Origin: Pseudovibrio sp947494035
Lineage (GTDB): Bacteria > Pseudomonadota > Alphaproteobacteria > Rhizobiales > Stappiaceae
Direction: 5' to 3'
Assembly: GCA_947494035.1 (NCBI GenBank)
Contig: CANLTN010000006.1
Coordinates: 62,001-126,000 of the forward strand
DNA length: 64,000 nucleotides
The notes under the pieces are model-generated. The model was not told the origin of the DNA. It saw nothing but the letters and a program-made list of their open reading frames with translations, and searched no databases. This document shows positions 33,698 through 42,403 of the stretch, piece after piece; position 1 is the first letter of the stretch, and every line of letters starts with the position of its first letter. The translations under genes were made by a program, and so were the position numbers.

Positions 33698-34735
33698 ATG
33701 ACTAACAACTTGCATACATTAGATAAACCAACGCTTCAGGCGTATCTGCAGCAGCAAATACCCGAGTTTGGTGAGCTGCTGGAAATCGAAAAGTTTTCGG
33801 GCGGTCAATCCAACCCGACTTACAAACTGGTGACCTCCGGCAAGACCTATGTCATGCGCGCGAAGCCTCCGGGAACCTTGCTGAAATCCGCGCATATGGT
33901 GGATCGCGAGTATCGGGTAATGACAGCCTTGGCTGACAGTGATGTGCCGGTTCCCAAGACCTATCATTTGTCAGGAGATGACTCGCCGATCGGGACCATG
34001 TTCTTCATCATGGAGTTTGTAGAGGGGCGGATTTTCTGGGATCCTGCTTTGAAGAAATCTTCCAACGAAGAGCGCACTGCGATCTTTGCAGAGATGAACC
34101 GCGTGCTTGCGGCGCTGCATGATGTTTCGCCTGAAGCAGTTGGACTGGCGGATTACGGTAAGCCGGGCAACTACTTTGCACGGCAAACGGACCGCTGGAT
34201 CAAGCAGTATAAAGCTTCTGAGACCGAAGACGTTCCGTCCATGAATCGCCTGATGGCATGGCTTGAAGCCAATATGGTGGAGGATGATGGGATATCTTCT
34301 CTGGTCCACGGGGATTACCGGATCGACAACCTGATCTTCCACCCCACAGAACCGCGTATCATTGCTGTGCTGGATTGGGAGCTTTCTACGCTTGGTCACC
34401 CATTGGCAGACCTTGCTTACCAGTGCATGCAGTGGCGTATGCCGTCCATGAAAGGTTTGCGCGGGCTCGCAGGTCTGGATCGTACAGCGCTGGGTATTCC
34501 ACTCGAAGAGGAGTACATCCGCGAATATTGCAAGAGACGCGGGCTGAATGACATCGAGAACTGGGAATTCTATCTGGCGTTCTCCATGTTCCGATTATCT
34601 GCAATTATTCAAGGGGTTGTGGCACGAGCGGAAGCGGGCAATGCCTCCAATCCAGAAGCCGCTGCAATGATGCGCATGGCCGTTCCGTTCATCTCAAAGA
34701 TGGCGTGTGATGTGGTTGGAGAACTGGTGACCTAA
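33698..34735 (+). CDS. APH-family kinase, ACAD10/11 or LvaA type
   Basis: This kinase of 345 residues starts at the ATG at 33698, behind AGAGGGGAG. It has an ATP-binding N-lobe (GGQSNPTYKL), the catalytic Brenner motif SLVHGDYRIDNLIF and the metal motif VLDWELSTLG. Proteins of this family, fused to a dehydrogenase in ACAD10/11 or separate as LvaA, phosphorylate 4-hydroxyacyl-CoA. It is the last gene of the plus-strand operon. With the ACAD10/11-like gene it gives a complete set for hydroxy-acid use. The true substrate is not shown. Confidence 0.88.
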   Translation: MTNNLHTLDKPTLQAYLQQQIPEFGELLEIEKFSGGQSNPTYKLVTSGKTYVMRAKPPGTLLKSAHMVDREYRVMTALADSDVPVPKTYHLSGDDSPIGTMFFIMEFVEGRIFWDPALKKSSNEERTAIFAEMNRVLAALHDVSPEAVGLADYGKPGNYFARQTDRWIKQYKASETEDVPSMNRLMAWLEANMVEDDGISSLVHGDYRIDNLIFHPTEPRIIAVLDWELSTLGHPLADLAYQCMQWRMPSMKGLRGLAGLDRTALGIPLEEEYIREYCKRRGLNDIENWEFYLAFSMFRLSAIIQGVVARAEAGNASNPEAAAMMRMAVPFISKMACDVVGELVT

Positions 34736-34774
34736 GACAGCGGGCGGAGAGGCGTTTGTGGTCGTCGCAAGGCG

Positions 34775-35473
34775 TTACACCGCTCCTGCCTGATAGGCCT
34801 GAGTTGCGTTGAGGAGGAGAGCGGAGGGATCGGAAGCGGTTTCAGGATATTCCTGAATTTGCAGAAGAGAGTTTAACCTGCTGATTTCGCTGGTTTCCTG
34901 CTCTTCATCACCACTCTCGAGGTTGCTCTCGCTTAGCTCTGTATAAGCTTGAGCCAGATCCTTCTGGGCCTGAGAGGCAACCGCCTGATCCTGACCGGAA
35001 GGCTGGGCTGGAGCGAGGGCGGCGGCGATGACTGTGTTCAGCTTGACGATGGTTGCTTCGGGGTCTCCGGCAACCGGCGCAGAGTCAATTGAGACTTCTC
35101 CGCCAATGGCATAGCTGTGGCCGTCGGGGCCGAGCGTTTCGGTATAACTGGGTGCGCCGGCATAGGCACCGCCGGTAGCTGCATGGGCTTGTTCGTGCGC
35201 ACGCACTTCCGCATCGCGGGTCTGAAGGTCTTCAACCTGCTGCTGTTCCTCTTCTGAAAGCTGTCCATTTTCGTTCTTGGACTTTTCAGAGGAGGAGGGG
35301 GCAGCAACCGGATTGGCAGAAAGGTCGCTGCTAATGACGACAGAATCTTTTGGAACCGCATGTTCAACGGAAAAACTCGTTGCCTCCTGCTGGTTCACAC
35401 GAGCAGGCTGGGCAGCGTTGTAAGACGCGGCGCGGGCAATTCCGGGAAATGAGGAGGTGAATCCGTCTATCAT
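34775..35473 (-). CDS. SprA-related putative zinc metalloprotease
   Basis: This protein of about 232 residues begins at the ATG at 35473; a longer in-frame start at 35527 is possible. It has a Ser/Ala/Gln-rich N-terminus and an acidic Gln/Glu stretch (LSEEEQQQVEDLQTRD). The metal-binding motif VRAHEQAHAATGGAYAG, with HExxH, lies at about 92-108. The last part is Ala/Gln-rich and helical. The family is known as SprA-related or putative metalloprotease CJM1_0395; its biological role is unclear. It is convergent with the kinase gene, 40 bp away. Confidence 0.78.
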   Translation of the reverse strand: MIDGFTSSFPGIARAASYNAAQPARVNQQEATSFSVEHAVPKDSVVISSDLSANPVAAPSSSEKSKNENGQLSEEEQQQVEDLQTRDAEVRAHEQAHAATGGAYAGAPSYTETLGPDGHSYAIGGEVSIDSAPVAGDPEATIVKLNTVIAAALAPAQPSGQDQAVASQAQKDLAQAYTELSESNLESGDEEQETSEISRLNSLLQIQEYPETASDPSALLLNATQAYQAGAV

Positions 35474-35753
35474 AGGTTGAACATATACTAGTGAGTGATG
35501 CGTTCGGTAAAGTACTTTCTGATACACAAATCTGTTAGGTGTGCTAGGGTTTTACCTCGGGATTAGGCCGTAAACCTGTGCATTTACAGCGTATTCCCGA
35601 AAAGTGCCTGCCGATCTTTCATAGGAATTTTCATGTTTGGAAATTCTAGAAGAACGTGCAAGCGGGCACACCTTTCAGGCTGTTTCTCGGATATTGGATT
35701 GAGAGAACTGCTTGCAAGGGAGAAAGCCCGTTGGGCCTTAAGGGAATGCAGGA

Positions 35754-36389
35754 ATGATCGAAGATTTGAGCCGGTCTCAGCAAGAGATATTAGACGCTGC
35801 TGCTGAGTGTTTCATGAGAATGGGGCCGGATGTGGCTTCGATTGATGATATTGCCGGGCTTCTTGGCGCAACAAAGGGCCGTATCTATCACCACTTCCGC
35901 TCCAAGGGCGAGTTGCTTTACGCGGTGCGTTTGCGTTCTGTATCGTTGCTCATGGAAAAGGTCAGCCCGATTGCGGCGCAAGACTTGCCGCCCATCGAGA
36001 AGCTGCGTTCTATGTCCACCGCACACGTGATGCGGATCCTCCAATTTCTGAGTTACCATCGGGTTGTGAGTGAGGACACCCGCATGTTCTTCCGTGGTTC
36101 GGCCAAACCCCACGAGAAGGAAATGATCCAAAAGATCATCGAGTTGCGCCGTTCCTACGAGAACCTTTACCGCGGTGTGCTGAGTGAGGGCATAGAGGCG
36201 GGCGTATTTGCCAAGCAATCGATTTCCATCACCCTTCATTCCATCATCATCCTGATGAACGGCCCGTGTTTCTGGTATTCTCCGCGCCCTGAACAGACCG
36301 ACAAAGACTTGGAAGAGATCGCCCGCAGCGTCTCTGATCTGGTTTTACGCGCCGTACTGGCTGAGCCAGCCCTTTTAAAAGGGGAATAA
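35754..36389 (+). CDS. TetR family regulator
   Basis: This regulator of 211 residues has an N-terminal helix-turn-helix (ASIDDIAGLLGATKGRIYHHF) at about 25-48. It has a larger all-helical ligand-binding part. AcrR/FadR-like TetR proteins commonly sense acyl-CoA. It lies less than 5 kb from a pair of near-identical palindromes in front of acyl-CoA operons. It is the best candidate for binding them. No such palindrome is seen upstream of its own gene, so it may not be autoregulated. Confidence 0.9.
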   Translation: MIEDLSRSQQEILDAAAECFMRMGPDVASIDDIAGLLGATKGRIYHHFRSKGELLYAVRLRSVSLLMEKVSPIAAQDLPPIEKLRSMSTAHVMRILQFLSYHRVVSEDTRMFFRGSAKPHEKEMIQKIIELRRSYENLYRGVLSEGIEAGVFAKQSISITLHSIIILMNGPCFWYSPRPEQTDKDLEEIARSVSDLVLRAVLAEPALLKGE

Positions 36390-36591
36390 CCTGCGCTGGT
36401 GACGGGGATAACCCGTTTGCGTTGATATGTGCGTTGCTTTGCGCGATTTAGCGTTTGAACACCGACGGAATGTAAAATGAGAGAGGCAAAACCAGAGGCC
36501 AAGGCTCGTACCCATCAAAACCGCGAGTAAACTTGCGTAGGCAGGCTTAAGGTTGCAAACGTGCTAGTAGAACATTATCCTGGAGGGGCTA

Positions 36592-37278
36592 TTAACTCGC
36601 TACTCCTGATGCATACTTATGGTAACAGGAAAGTACCTGCTCATATAGTTGAATATCTGTCAGATTGCGTTGAGCTGGATGGTGCGCATTGATCAACTTC
36701 ATGTCACCCAGTTCATGGATCCTCTCTGAAATGTTTTTCATGTCAGGGTAGAGGATATGTTTAGTAACCCTGTATGTGCCACAAAGAACTACTATCTCAG
36801 GCTGTATTAAGCTTATTTGCTGTTTAATAAAATCAGCGTATAAGCGTACGTCTTTTGCGAGGTCCTTGGCGTTGGTTTTTGGGCCACCAGCCGATTTGCG
36901 AAGATTAACATATGCAATAGAAAGAGGGGCTTGAAATTGCTCTTTCTTTGCTTCGTTGTAGTCAGGAATCCCACCACTGTAGTGCATGAGACCATGAGCC
37001 CAACGTCCGACAGTACGAAGTACGCTACTTTTGTGCCACCCGGTTCTCGTTTTCGTTTTCGCTTGCTTCGATGTCCTCACTATAGCTTCTCGTAGGTCTT
37101 GATTTGCCTTATTTGTCTCTTTGAGAAGGAAAAGGATTTTTTTCGGAGCGGTATTCCAGTGCTGGTTGGAGACAATACCGTCATAATTAAAATGGCGTTG
37201 AGTATCCCTGTTTCTTTCATAAAAGGCCGCTTCGTAGGCTTTCAAGAATGCGTTCATTTCCTCTTCATTGCTAGTCAT
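36592..37278 (-). CDS. Uracil-DNA-glycosylase-like protein of unknown function
   Basis: This protein of 228 residues resembles the UDG superfamily in layout. KKILFLLKETNKANQDL is the first strand/helix region, PEIVVLCGTYRVTKHIL the middle, and LINAHHPAQRN the final His-containing motif. It is not a canonical UDG. Its sequence is AT-rich and its codon use differs from neighbours, which suggests recent acquisition. It stands alone on the minus strand. Stand-alone genes like this occur in genomic islands, sometimes near defence genes. I would not assign an activity. Confidence 0.55.
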   Translation of the reverse strand: MTSNEEEMNAFLKAYEAAFYERNRDTQRHFNYDGIVSNQHWNTAPKKILFLLKETNKANQDLREAIVRTSKQAKTKTRTGWHKSSVLRTVGRWAHGLMHYSGGIPDYNEAKKEQFQAPLSIAYVNLRKSAGGPKTNAKDLAKDVRLYADFIKQQISLIQPEIVVLCGTYRVTKHILYPDMKNISERIHELGDMKLINAHHPAQRNLTDIQLYEQVLSCYHKYASGVAS

Positions 37279-37858
37279 AGATACTCCTATTTCCTTAGCA
37301 ATAATTACACCTTGATGTTTGAAAAGACAAGATGAAACAAAGGGTTGATGTTCTTGATGAACGACTAACTAGCTTGAGATTCAAAACCGATACTAAGCAG
37401 CAACCTCTGTTGCTCAGGTGGCTGCGGTTTCTTCTGGTTGAGCGCTTTCCGAGAGCAAAGTTGTGAAATTGAAATTTCCTCAACAGAGCGGTCTCGTTAA
37501 TTCGAATTAGACGCTCTCAATTTGCTTCATGTCAGAGAAACAACCTAGTAGATTTGATAGGTATCGCTCAGTGAGTCGGGTGGAGCACACGCCGTTTTGG
37601 GCATGTTGCTTACCAACCGTCAGGCAATTCCGTATTTGTGCAGGGAATTGCTAAAAAAAATTAACGGGTTCCTGATCTGTTTAGAGATGTGGGGGCCCTT
37701 AAGAGCGAATCAGACTTGATCGAAGCAGTTATCCCCTGTGCCGGGGGGCTGTGGAGAGGGACTACCGTGGGGCAGGGAAGTGCAGCGTCAGGTCACGCTT
37801 GAACGCTGGCAATCCTTACCGTGCATTCGGGAGCAGCAGTCAGAAAAGGATCGGGGCA
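37279..37858. other. AT-rich spacer without a recognised gene
   Basis: This stretch of about 580 bp between the UDG-like gene and the small antirestriction-like gene shows no supported coding frame. The composition changes near 37680, where CCCC-GGGG rich sequence (37733-37750) appears. This could mark an integration boundary, but no repeat or attachment site is clear. Confidence 0.4.
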
Positions 37859-38158
37859 ATGGACCAAGACAGTCCTCGACAAGAGCAGCAACAGGTTGAG
37901 CCGGCGAGCATTCGTATTCCCGGACTGACCGTGAGAGAAAATATTAGTATCAACCGCATTCAGTTTGTCTTTGATGAGGAGCCGAGCGAGGAGATTTGCC
38001 AGCTTTTGAAGAGCTATGCTTTTCGATGGTCACGGTATGAGGATGCCTGGCAGCGGCAGATAAGCAGCACCAGCCGGAAGGTGGCGGTGAAGGTTCTGCT
38101 GGAGATTAGAACTAGGGCACCGTTCAGGACGCAACAAAAGAAACCGCTGCTGAATTGA
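37859..38158 (+). CDS. Small protein with an antirestriction/LPD-associated C-terminal domain
   Basis: This protein of 99 residues starts at the ATG at 37859. The pattern NRIQFVFDEEPSEEICQLLK, then FRWSRYEDAWQRQIS, matches a domain usually found at the end of long plasmid or phage proteins. There it follows DUF3560, ArdC or DNA-methylase domains. Here it stands alone, so it is either a remnant of a larger gene or a trimmed version. No other mobile gene is seen next to it. It supports the view that 36.5-38.2 kb was acquired. Confidence 0.62.
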   Translation: MDQDSPRQEQQQVEPASIRIPGLTVRENISINRIQFVFDEEPSEEICQLLKSYAFRWSRYEDAWQRQISSTSRKVAVKVLLEIRTRAPFRTQQKKPLLN

Positions 38159-38343
38159 GCAGTGGCCGAACCATGACCGCGCCTCTTTAGCGCTTCCATC
38201 TTTCTCTTGGTTGGCACAGTTCAGGCGGGGAGTTTATTCCCGTGCAAGCAAACTGCTGTTAGTCTATGGTTATGAGCGTTTGAAACAGGCGTCTTTGTAC
38301 GTCTGAGTGCAGGGCGCTGCCAAAACCACCGGAAGGGAAGAAG

Positions 38344-39408
38344 ATGGAGATTCCAACGCTTCTTGAGGCGCGTTCTGTTCGCTCTGCACGTTTGACAACG
38401 CGGGTACTTTTTTCCGGTCCAGAAGAGGGTGTGCCGATCCTCTTCATTCACGGGAATCTTTCAGCAGCAACATGGTTTGAAGAAACCATGCAGCGCTTGC
38501 CCGAAACTTACCGGGCAATTGCACCGGACCTGCGCGGCTATGGCGGTGCCGATCCGGCAGCCACTGTGGATGCCACCCGTGGGACCAAGGACTTTTCAGA
38601 GGACCTTGCTGCGTTGATGGATGAGCTGGGCATTCCAGCGGCGCATATGGTCGGCCATTCGCTTGGTGGAGGTGTGCTTTGGCGGTTCCTTGCAGATTAT
38701 CCGCAGCGGGTGCTTTCTCTCACGCAGGTTAGTCCGGCGTCTCCGTTCGGGTTCGGGTGTTCCAAAGCCGATGGAACGCCTTGCTTTGACGATGGAGCCG
38801 GGAGCGGTGCGGCGGCGATGAACCCGGATATTGTTCAGTCGCTGATGCTGAATGACAGTGGCTATGAGAACGTTTTTTCGCCGCGCAATATATTGAACCA
38901 GTACGCTTGGAAACCGCCATTTGTGCCAAGGCGGATTGAAGCGTTTACGGCAACTGTGTTTGCCCAGCACATGGGCGAGGCTGCCTATCCGGGGGATGTG
39001 ATCGCCTCTCCCAACTGGCCGGGCATCGCACCGGGCAAGTTTGGCGCCAGCAATGCGCTTGCTCCAAACCATCAGTCAAACCCGCTTGGGTTCTGCGATG
39101 TTGCGGCCAAGCCTGCTATTCTTTGGGTGCATGGCGCAGATGACCTTGTGGTCTCCGACAATTCCATGTTTGAGCTGGGGACACTGGGCAAAATGGGGTT
39201 CCTGCCCAACTGGCCCGGTGAAGCGGTCTTCCCGCCTCAGCCCATGGTCACCCAAACTTCAAATGCACTGGACCGTTACGAGCAAAAGGGCGGACACACC
39301 GAACGCCACGTGTTCAAAAATTGCGGCCACGCCCCTCATATCGAAAAGCCGCAGCAGTTCGACCGGATCTTCCATGCCTTCCTGAAAAAGCACGCGGGTG
39401 GGAAGTAG
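38344..39408 (+). CDS. Alpha/beta hydrolase (esterase-like)
   Basis: This enzyme has 354 residues. Its nucleophile is Ser 106 in VGHSLGGG, its oxyanion loop lies in IHGNLSAATW, the acid is in VHGADDLVV, and the His is in NCGHAPHIEKP. It has a long lid of about 100 residues between the cap and the acid. It is cytoplasmic with no signal peptide, and a GGGAAG ribosome site precedes it. It lies alone between the accessory region and the WYL regulator. The substrate is unknown. Confidence 0.87.
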   Translation: MEIPTLLEARSVRSARLTTRVLFSGPEEGVPILFIHGNLSAATWFEETMQRLPETYRAIAPDLRGYGGADPAATVDATRGTKDFSEDLAALMDELGIPAAHMVGHSLGGGVLWRFLADYPQRVLSLTQVSPASPFGFGCSKADGTPCFDDGAGSGAAAMNPDIVQSLMLNDSGYENVFSPRNILNQYAWKPPFVPRRIEAFTATVFAQHMGEAAYPGDVIASPNWPGIAPGKFGASNALAPNHQSNPLGFCDVAAKPAILWVHGADDLVVSDNSMFELGTLGKMGFLPNWPGEAVFPPQPMVTQTSNALDRYEQKGGHTERHVFKNCGHAPHIEKPQQFDRIFHAFLKKHAGGK

Positions 39409-39440
39409 CACTCTGAAAAACGGGGTTTTATACCGGAGGG

Positions 39441-40160
39441 TCAGCGAGATGACTCACGAATTGGGCGGACGTTATCCTCGAATGGCACGCGCCGTTGCCG
39501 AAAGCTTGTGTCCGGGAGGTATTCTGGCCTGCTAATCCGGTCCATTCGGAAATGACGGAAGTCGTTGCGTGCAGGATCCCAAGCCACCAAATACCACAGT
39601 GGTGGTAAGATCAGCATAGCTTGGGGCTCAATAGTTCGGCTGGTTACGGCCCCTTTTGCGTCACGGTATTGGAAACGCAAGTGGAACCGTTGAAGAAAAG
39701 CGTTCTCGAATGCGGGTAGCAGTCCGGGCTCCATGACGCCCATATCGGATATATCGACCTGTGGTGCGAGCTGCCCGACATACAAGCAATCCAAAAACCG
39801 GCGCAAATCTCGGACTTTATCCGAGGGCAGCGCCTTCTCGATTTTGGCAAGTCCGGCATCTGCGAGACCCGAAAAGGGTAGATTTCCTGCGGCTCGCATG
39901 CACGCCACGCTGATAAGAAGTGCAAACACTTCCGCAACCGAGAGCCGCGCAGTGGTCTGAACCGACTGCGGATCGAGTTGCAGGCCGCCGCCGCGCCCAG
40001 GTTCAGAATGAATGACAAACCCCTCATCCCGCAAAGCGCTAATGTCACGCAACACAGTGCGTCGAGATGCGCCAACTTCCTCCGCCAGGTCTGCGACTGT
40101 CAAAGTGCCGTTGCGGCGAAGGCTGCGCACGATGGCGTCATGTCGGAGGCGAGTGTTCAT
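39441..40160 (-). CDS. YafY-type regulator (HTH + WYL domain)
   Basis: This regulator of 239 residues has an N-terminal winged helix (TVADLAEEVGASRRTVLRDI). A C-terminal WYL-like domain follows (MLILPPLWYLVAWDPARNDF, then HFRMDRI). It is divergent from an epoxide-hydrolase-like gene, and the 87-bp spacer holds a repeated TTGCAAA(T/G)TTAG element. It probably controls that gene and itself. WYL proteins can bind nucleic-acid-like ligands, but the ligand here is unknown. Confidence 0.87.
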   Translation of the reverse strand: MNTRLRHDAIVRSLRRNGTLTVADLAEEVGASRRTVLRDISALRDEGFVIHSEPGRGGGLQLDPQSVQTTARLSVAEVFALLISVACMRAAGNLPFSGLADAGLAKIEKALPSDKVRDLRRFLDCLYVGQLAPQVDISDMGVMEPGLLPAFENAFLQRFHLRFQYRDAKGAVTSRTIEPQAMLILPPLWYLVAWDPARNDFRHFRMDRISRPEYLPDTSFRQRRVPFEDNVRPIRESSR

Positions 40161-40161
40161 T

Positions 40162-40212
40162 TTGCAAAGTTAGCATTCATTGGTGACAGAATTTGGCACT
40201 ATTGCAAATTAG
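40162..40212. promoter_or_regulatory. Direct repeats between WYL regulator and hydrolase
   Basis: TTGCAAAGTTAG (40162-40173) and TTGCAAATTAG (40202-40212) are direct repeats about 40 bp apart, four helical turns, in a short divergent promoter region. They are candidate operators for the adjacent WYL regulator. Confidence 0.45.
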
Positions 40213-40247
40213 GCAGGCGTTGAACATGTCTACATGGAGATAGTTTT

Positions 40248-41192
40248 ATGTTTGATCCCGCTAATTTTCCCGAACCTACCCTTATCGCCGTCAACGGTGT
40301 GGAACTCGAAGTCTTTGAAGCAGGACGAGAAAACGCAGGAAAGCCTATCGTACTCTGTCATGGCTGGCCAGAACACGCCTATACATGGCGGCACCAGATA
40401 CCGGCTCTTGTGGAGGCTGGCTACCATGTCATCGCCCCAAACCAACGGGGCTATGGTAACTCATCCCGACCGGTCAAAGTCACAGACTACGACATCCAAC
40501 AGTTGTCGGGGGATCTCACCGCACTGCTCGATCACTACGGGTATGAAGATGCTACATTCGTCGGTCATGATTGGGGGGCATTTGTCGTTTGGGGGCTGAC
40601 CTTGTTGCATCCGCACCGGGTGAATAAGGTCATAAACTTGGCCTTGCCCTATCAGGAGCGCGGAGAAAAACCGTGGATTGAGGCGTTGGAGGAGTTTCTT
40701 GGCAGCGACTATTACTTCGTTCACTTCAATAGGCAACCGGGTGTTGCAGACGGTGTGTTCGACGAAAATCCCTCCCGGTTCCTGCGCAACTTGTTCCGCA
40801 AGAACGTTCCTCTCTCTCCGCCTGAGCCGGGTATGGCGATGATCAACCTCGCCAGAACAGAGACAGCGCTCGGTGAGCCTATAATGAGCGACAGAGAACT
40901 GGCCGTTTTCGCCTCCGCCTTCAAAGCCTCAGGGTTCACTGGCGGTATAAACTGGTACAGGAACCTTGACCGCAACTGGTATATTTTGGCGCAGGCGAAC
41001 CCGATCATCCAGCAGCCTGCACTCATGATCTACGGCGAGCGTGATTTGATCCCGAAGTTTGAGAAACTATCGGAGTTCGTGCCGAATGTGGATGAGGTCA
41101 ATCTGGACTGCGGTCACTGGATTCAGCAGGAAATGCCAGCTGAGACAAACACGGTGATTTTGCGTTGGCTGGATCAGCAGGGAGCCACGTAA
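40248..41192 (+). CDS. Epoxide-hydrolase-like alpha/beta hydrolase
   Basis: This enzyme has 314 residues. The HGWPE motif at 38-42 and an Asp nucleophile at 108 in VGHDWGA are the marks of epoxide hydrolases and haloalkane dehalogenases, not esterases. The cap and C-terminal His (DCGHWIQQE) are present. GGAGATAG precedes the ATG. It is divergent from the WYL regulator, which is likely to control it. The natural epoxide or halide is unknown. Confidence 0.88.
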   Translation: MFDPANFPEPTLIAVNGVELEVFEAGRENAGKPIVLCHGWPEHAYTWRHQIPALVEAGYHVIAPNQRGYGNSSRPVKVTDYDIQQLSGDLTALLDHYGYEDATFVGHDWGAFVVWGLTLLHPHRVNKVINLALPYQERGEKPWIEALEEFLGSDYYFVHFNRQPGVADGVFDENPSRFLRNLFRKNVPLSPPEPGMAMINLARTETALGEPIMSDRELAVFASAFKASGFTGGINWYRNLDRNWYILAQANPIIQQPALMIYGERDLIPKFEKLSEFVPNVDEVNLDCGHWIQQEMPAETNTVILRWLDQQGAT

Positions 41193-41258
41193 TCCCATAG
41201 GTGTTTCAAGCCTACATAATCCCTCCGGCCATGTCGGAGGGTGTTCCCTCGCGCAGCC

Positions 41259-42281
41259 CTAGAGCCCTTCAACAAATTCCTCAAACTCAGGGCGATCCTG
41301 CCATGAGCCGTCGGGCCAGAGGGCCTTCATGGCTTTGACGATGGGTTCGCTCCAGCCTTGTTTGCCTTGAGATTGCGCATCGAGCAGCTCGTCGCCAATC
41401 AGGCCGGGGCGGGTGCGCTCGATGACTTCGATCAGCGCTTTGGCCTGTGCCAGATCCTTGGTGACTTTTGTGGCGGTATGCGCCCGTTTCTGCGAGATGA
41501 TGAGCTTGTGCACCGCATAGCGTTCTGGCCGCGGCACATACACCGCAATGCCCGCGCCGAAGGGCAGGGCGGCAGGGACAGACCCGTCAATCAGCCACGC
41601 CAGATATTGCAGGCTCATGGCTCCGGCATCCAGCCCTTGCAGCGCCAGTGGCTGTTTTTCGCCGCGCTTGCGGGTGGGCGTCAGCAGGTCCACAACAAAC
41701 CCGATGCGGGAGCGGAAACGGGATGGTTTCGCGCGGCCATCCAACTCCGGAATTGGCTCAAAGCTCGGGTCGGCGTCTTTTAGAATGGAGAGCATATCAA
41801 TGCCCTCATCTGCTTTGATCGCCAGTGAGGCTGCCACCAGATCCGCATCATCCGTCGCCAGCTGGGTGGAGGGCAGGGTGCAGCCCAGCAGAAGCGGGTA
41901 GCATTGATAAGCCAGTGTGCCCACCAGAATGGCCCCGTTGCGGAACAGCCCGTGATAGGCCATGGCATCCATCACACGGGCCGCATAGCTGTGAGTGGAC
42001 AGGATGCCGACTTTATTCAGCACGCTCAAGTCTTTACGCCGCGCCCGCGCCCGTTCGCTGGCTTCCCTGATGCGCTCCACTTTGGCCTGCGTCTCCGGCT
42101 GCAAAGCTGGCCCTACATAGAGGCTCTTACGCCCCGCTCCCACAGGCATCTTGACGAAGATGTTCTCCACATTCCCCTTCGCCTGCTGATAAACCGAGCC
42201 CCGCAGAGCTCTGCTATCATCATGGGTTTTCTGAATATAATCCGCAGCCAGGTTTTGATAAGCGAGAGGAAGATCTGTCAT
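41259..42281 (-). CDS. GSU2403-family nucleotidyltransferase-fold protein
   Basis: This protein of 340 residues contains a nucleotidyltransferase-like core. GAILVGTLAYQCYP is followed by DDADLV (the Asp pair of the fold) and FVVDLLTP with a third acidic residue. Helical flanks include LSVLNKVGILSTHSYAARVMD. Stand-alone proteins of this type are of unknown biological role; some resemble antitoxin or kanamycin-nucleotidyltransferase relatives. A consensus-like promoter inside an inverted repeat lies immediately upstream, and the transcript may be leaderless. Confidence 0.7.
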   Translation of the reverse strand: MTDLPLAYQNLAADYIQKTHDDSRALRGSVYQQAKGNVENIFVKMPVGAGRKSLYVGPALQPETQAKVERIREASERARARRKDLSVLNKVGILSTHSYAARVMDAMAYHGLFRNGAILVGTLAYQCYPLLLGCTLPSTQLATDDADLVAASLAIKADEGIDMLSILKDADPSFEPIPELDGRAKPSRFRSRIGFVVDLLTPTRKRGEKQPLALQGLDAGAMSLQYLAWLIDGSVPAALPFGAGIAVYVPRPERYAVHKLIISQKRAHTATKVTKDLAQAKALIEVIERTRPGLIGDELLDAQSQGKQGWSEPIVKAMKALWPDGSWQDRPEFEEFVEGL

Positions 42282-42288
42282 TCCGGCA

Positions 42289-42320
42289 GTATAGACAGTT
42301 TATATGAAAAATGTCTATAC
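42289..42320 (-). promoter_or_regulatory. Promoter embedded in inverted repeat, nucleotidyltransferase gene
   Basis: GTATAGACA and TGTCTATAC are perfect 9-bp arms, 14 bases apart. Read on the minus strand they supply TAGACA as a -35 and TATACT as a -10, 18 bp apart. Only seven bases separate TATACT from the ATG at 42281, so the mRNA would lack a leader. A dimeric repressor bound to the arms would block the promoter. Confidence 0.65.
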
Positions 42321-42403
42321 CGACTGAGTTTCATTAGCTAAGCCATGCATTGTTGCGGCAAGTGCCTTTGTCTCATACCTTTTATAGAATAGTATGCTCC
42401 ACC

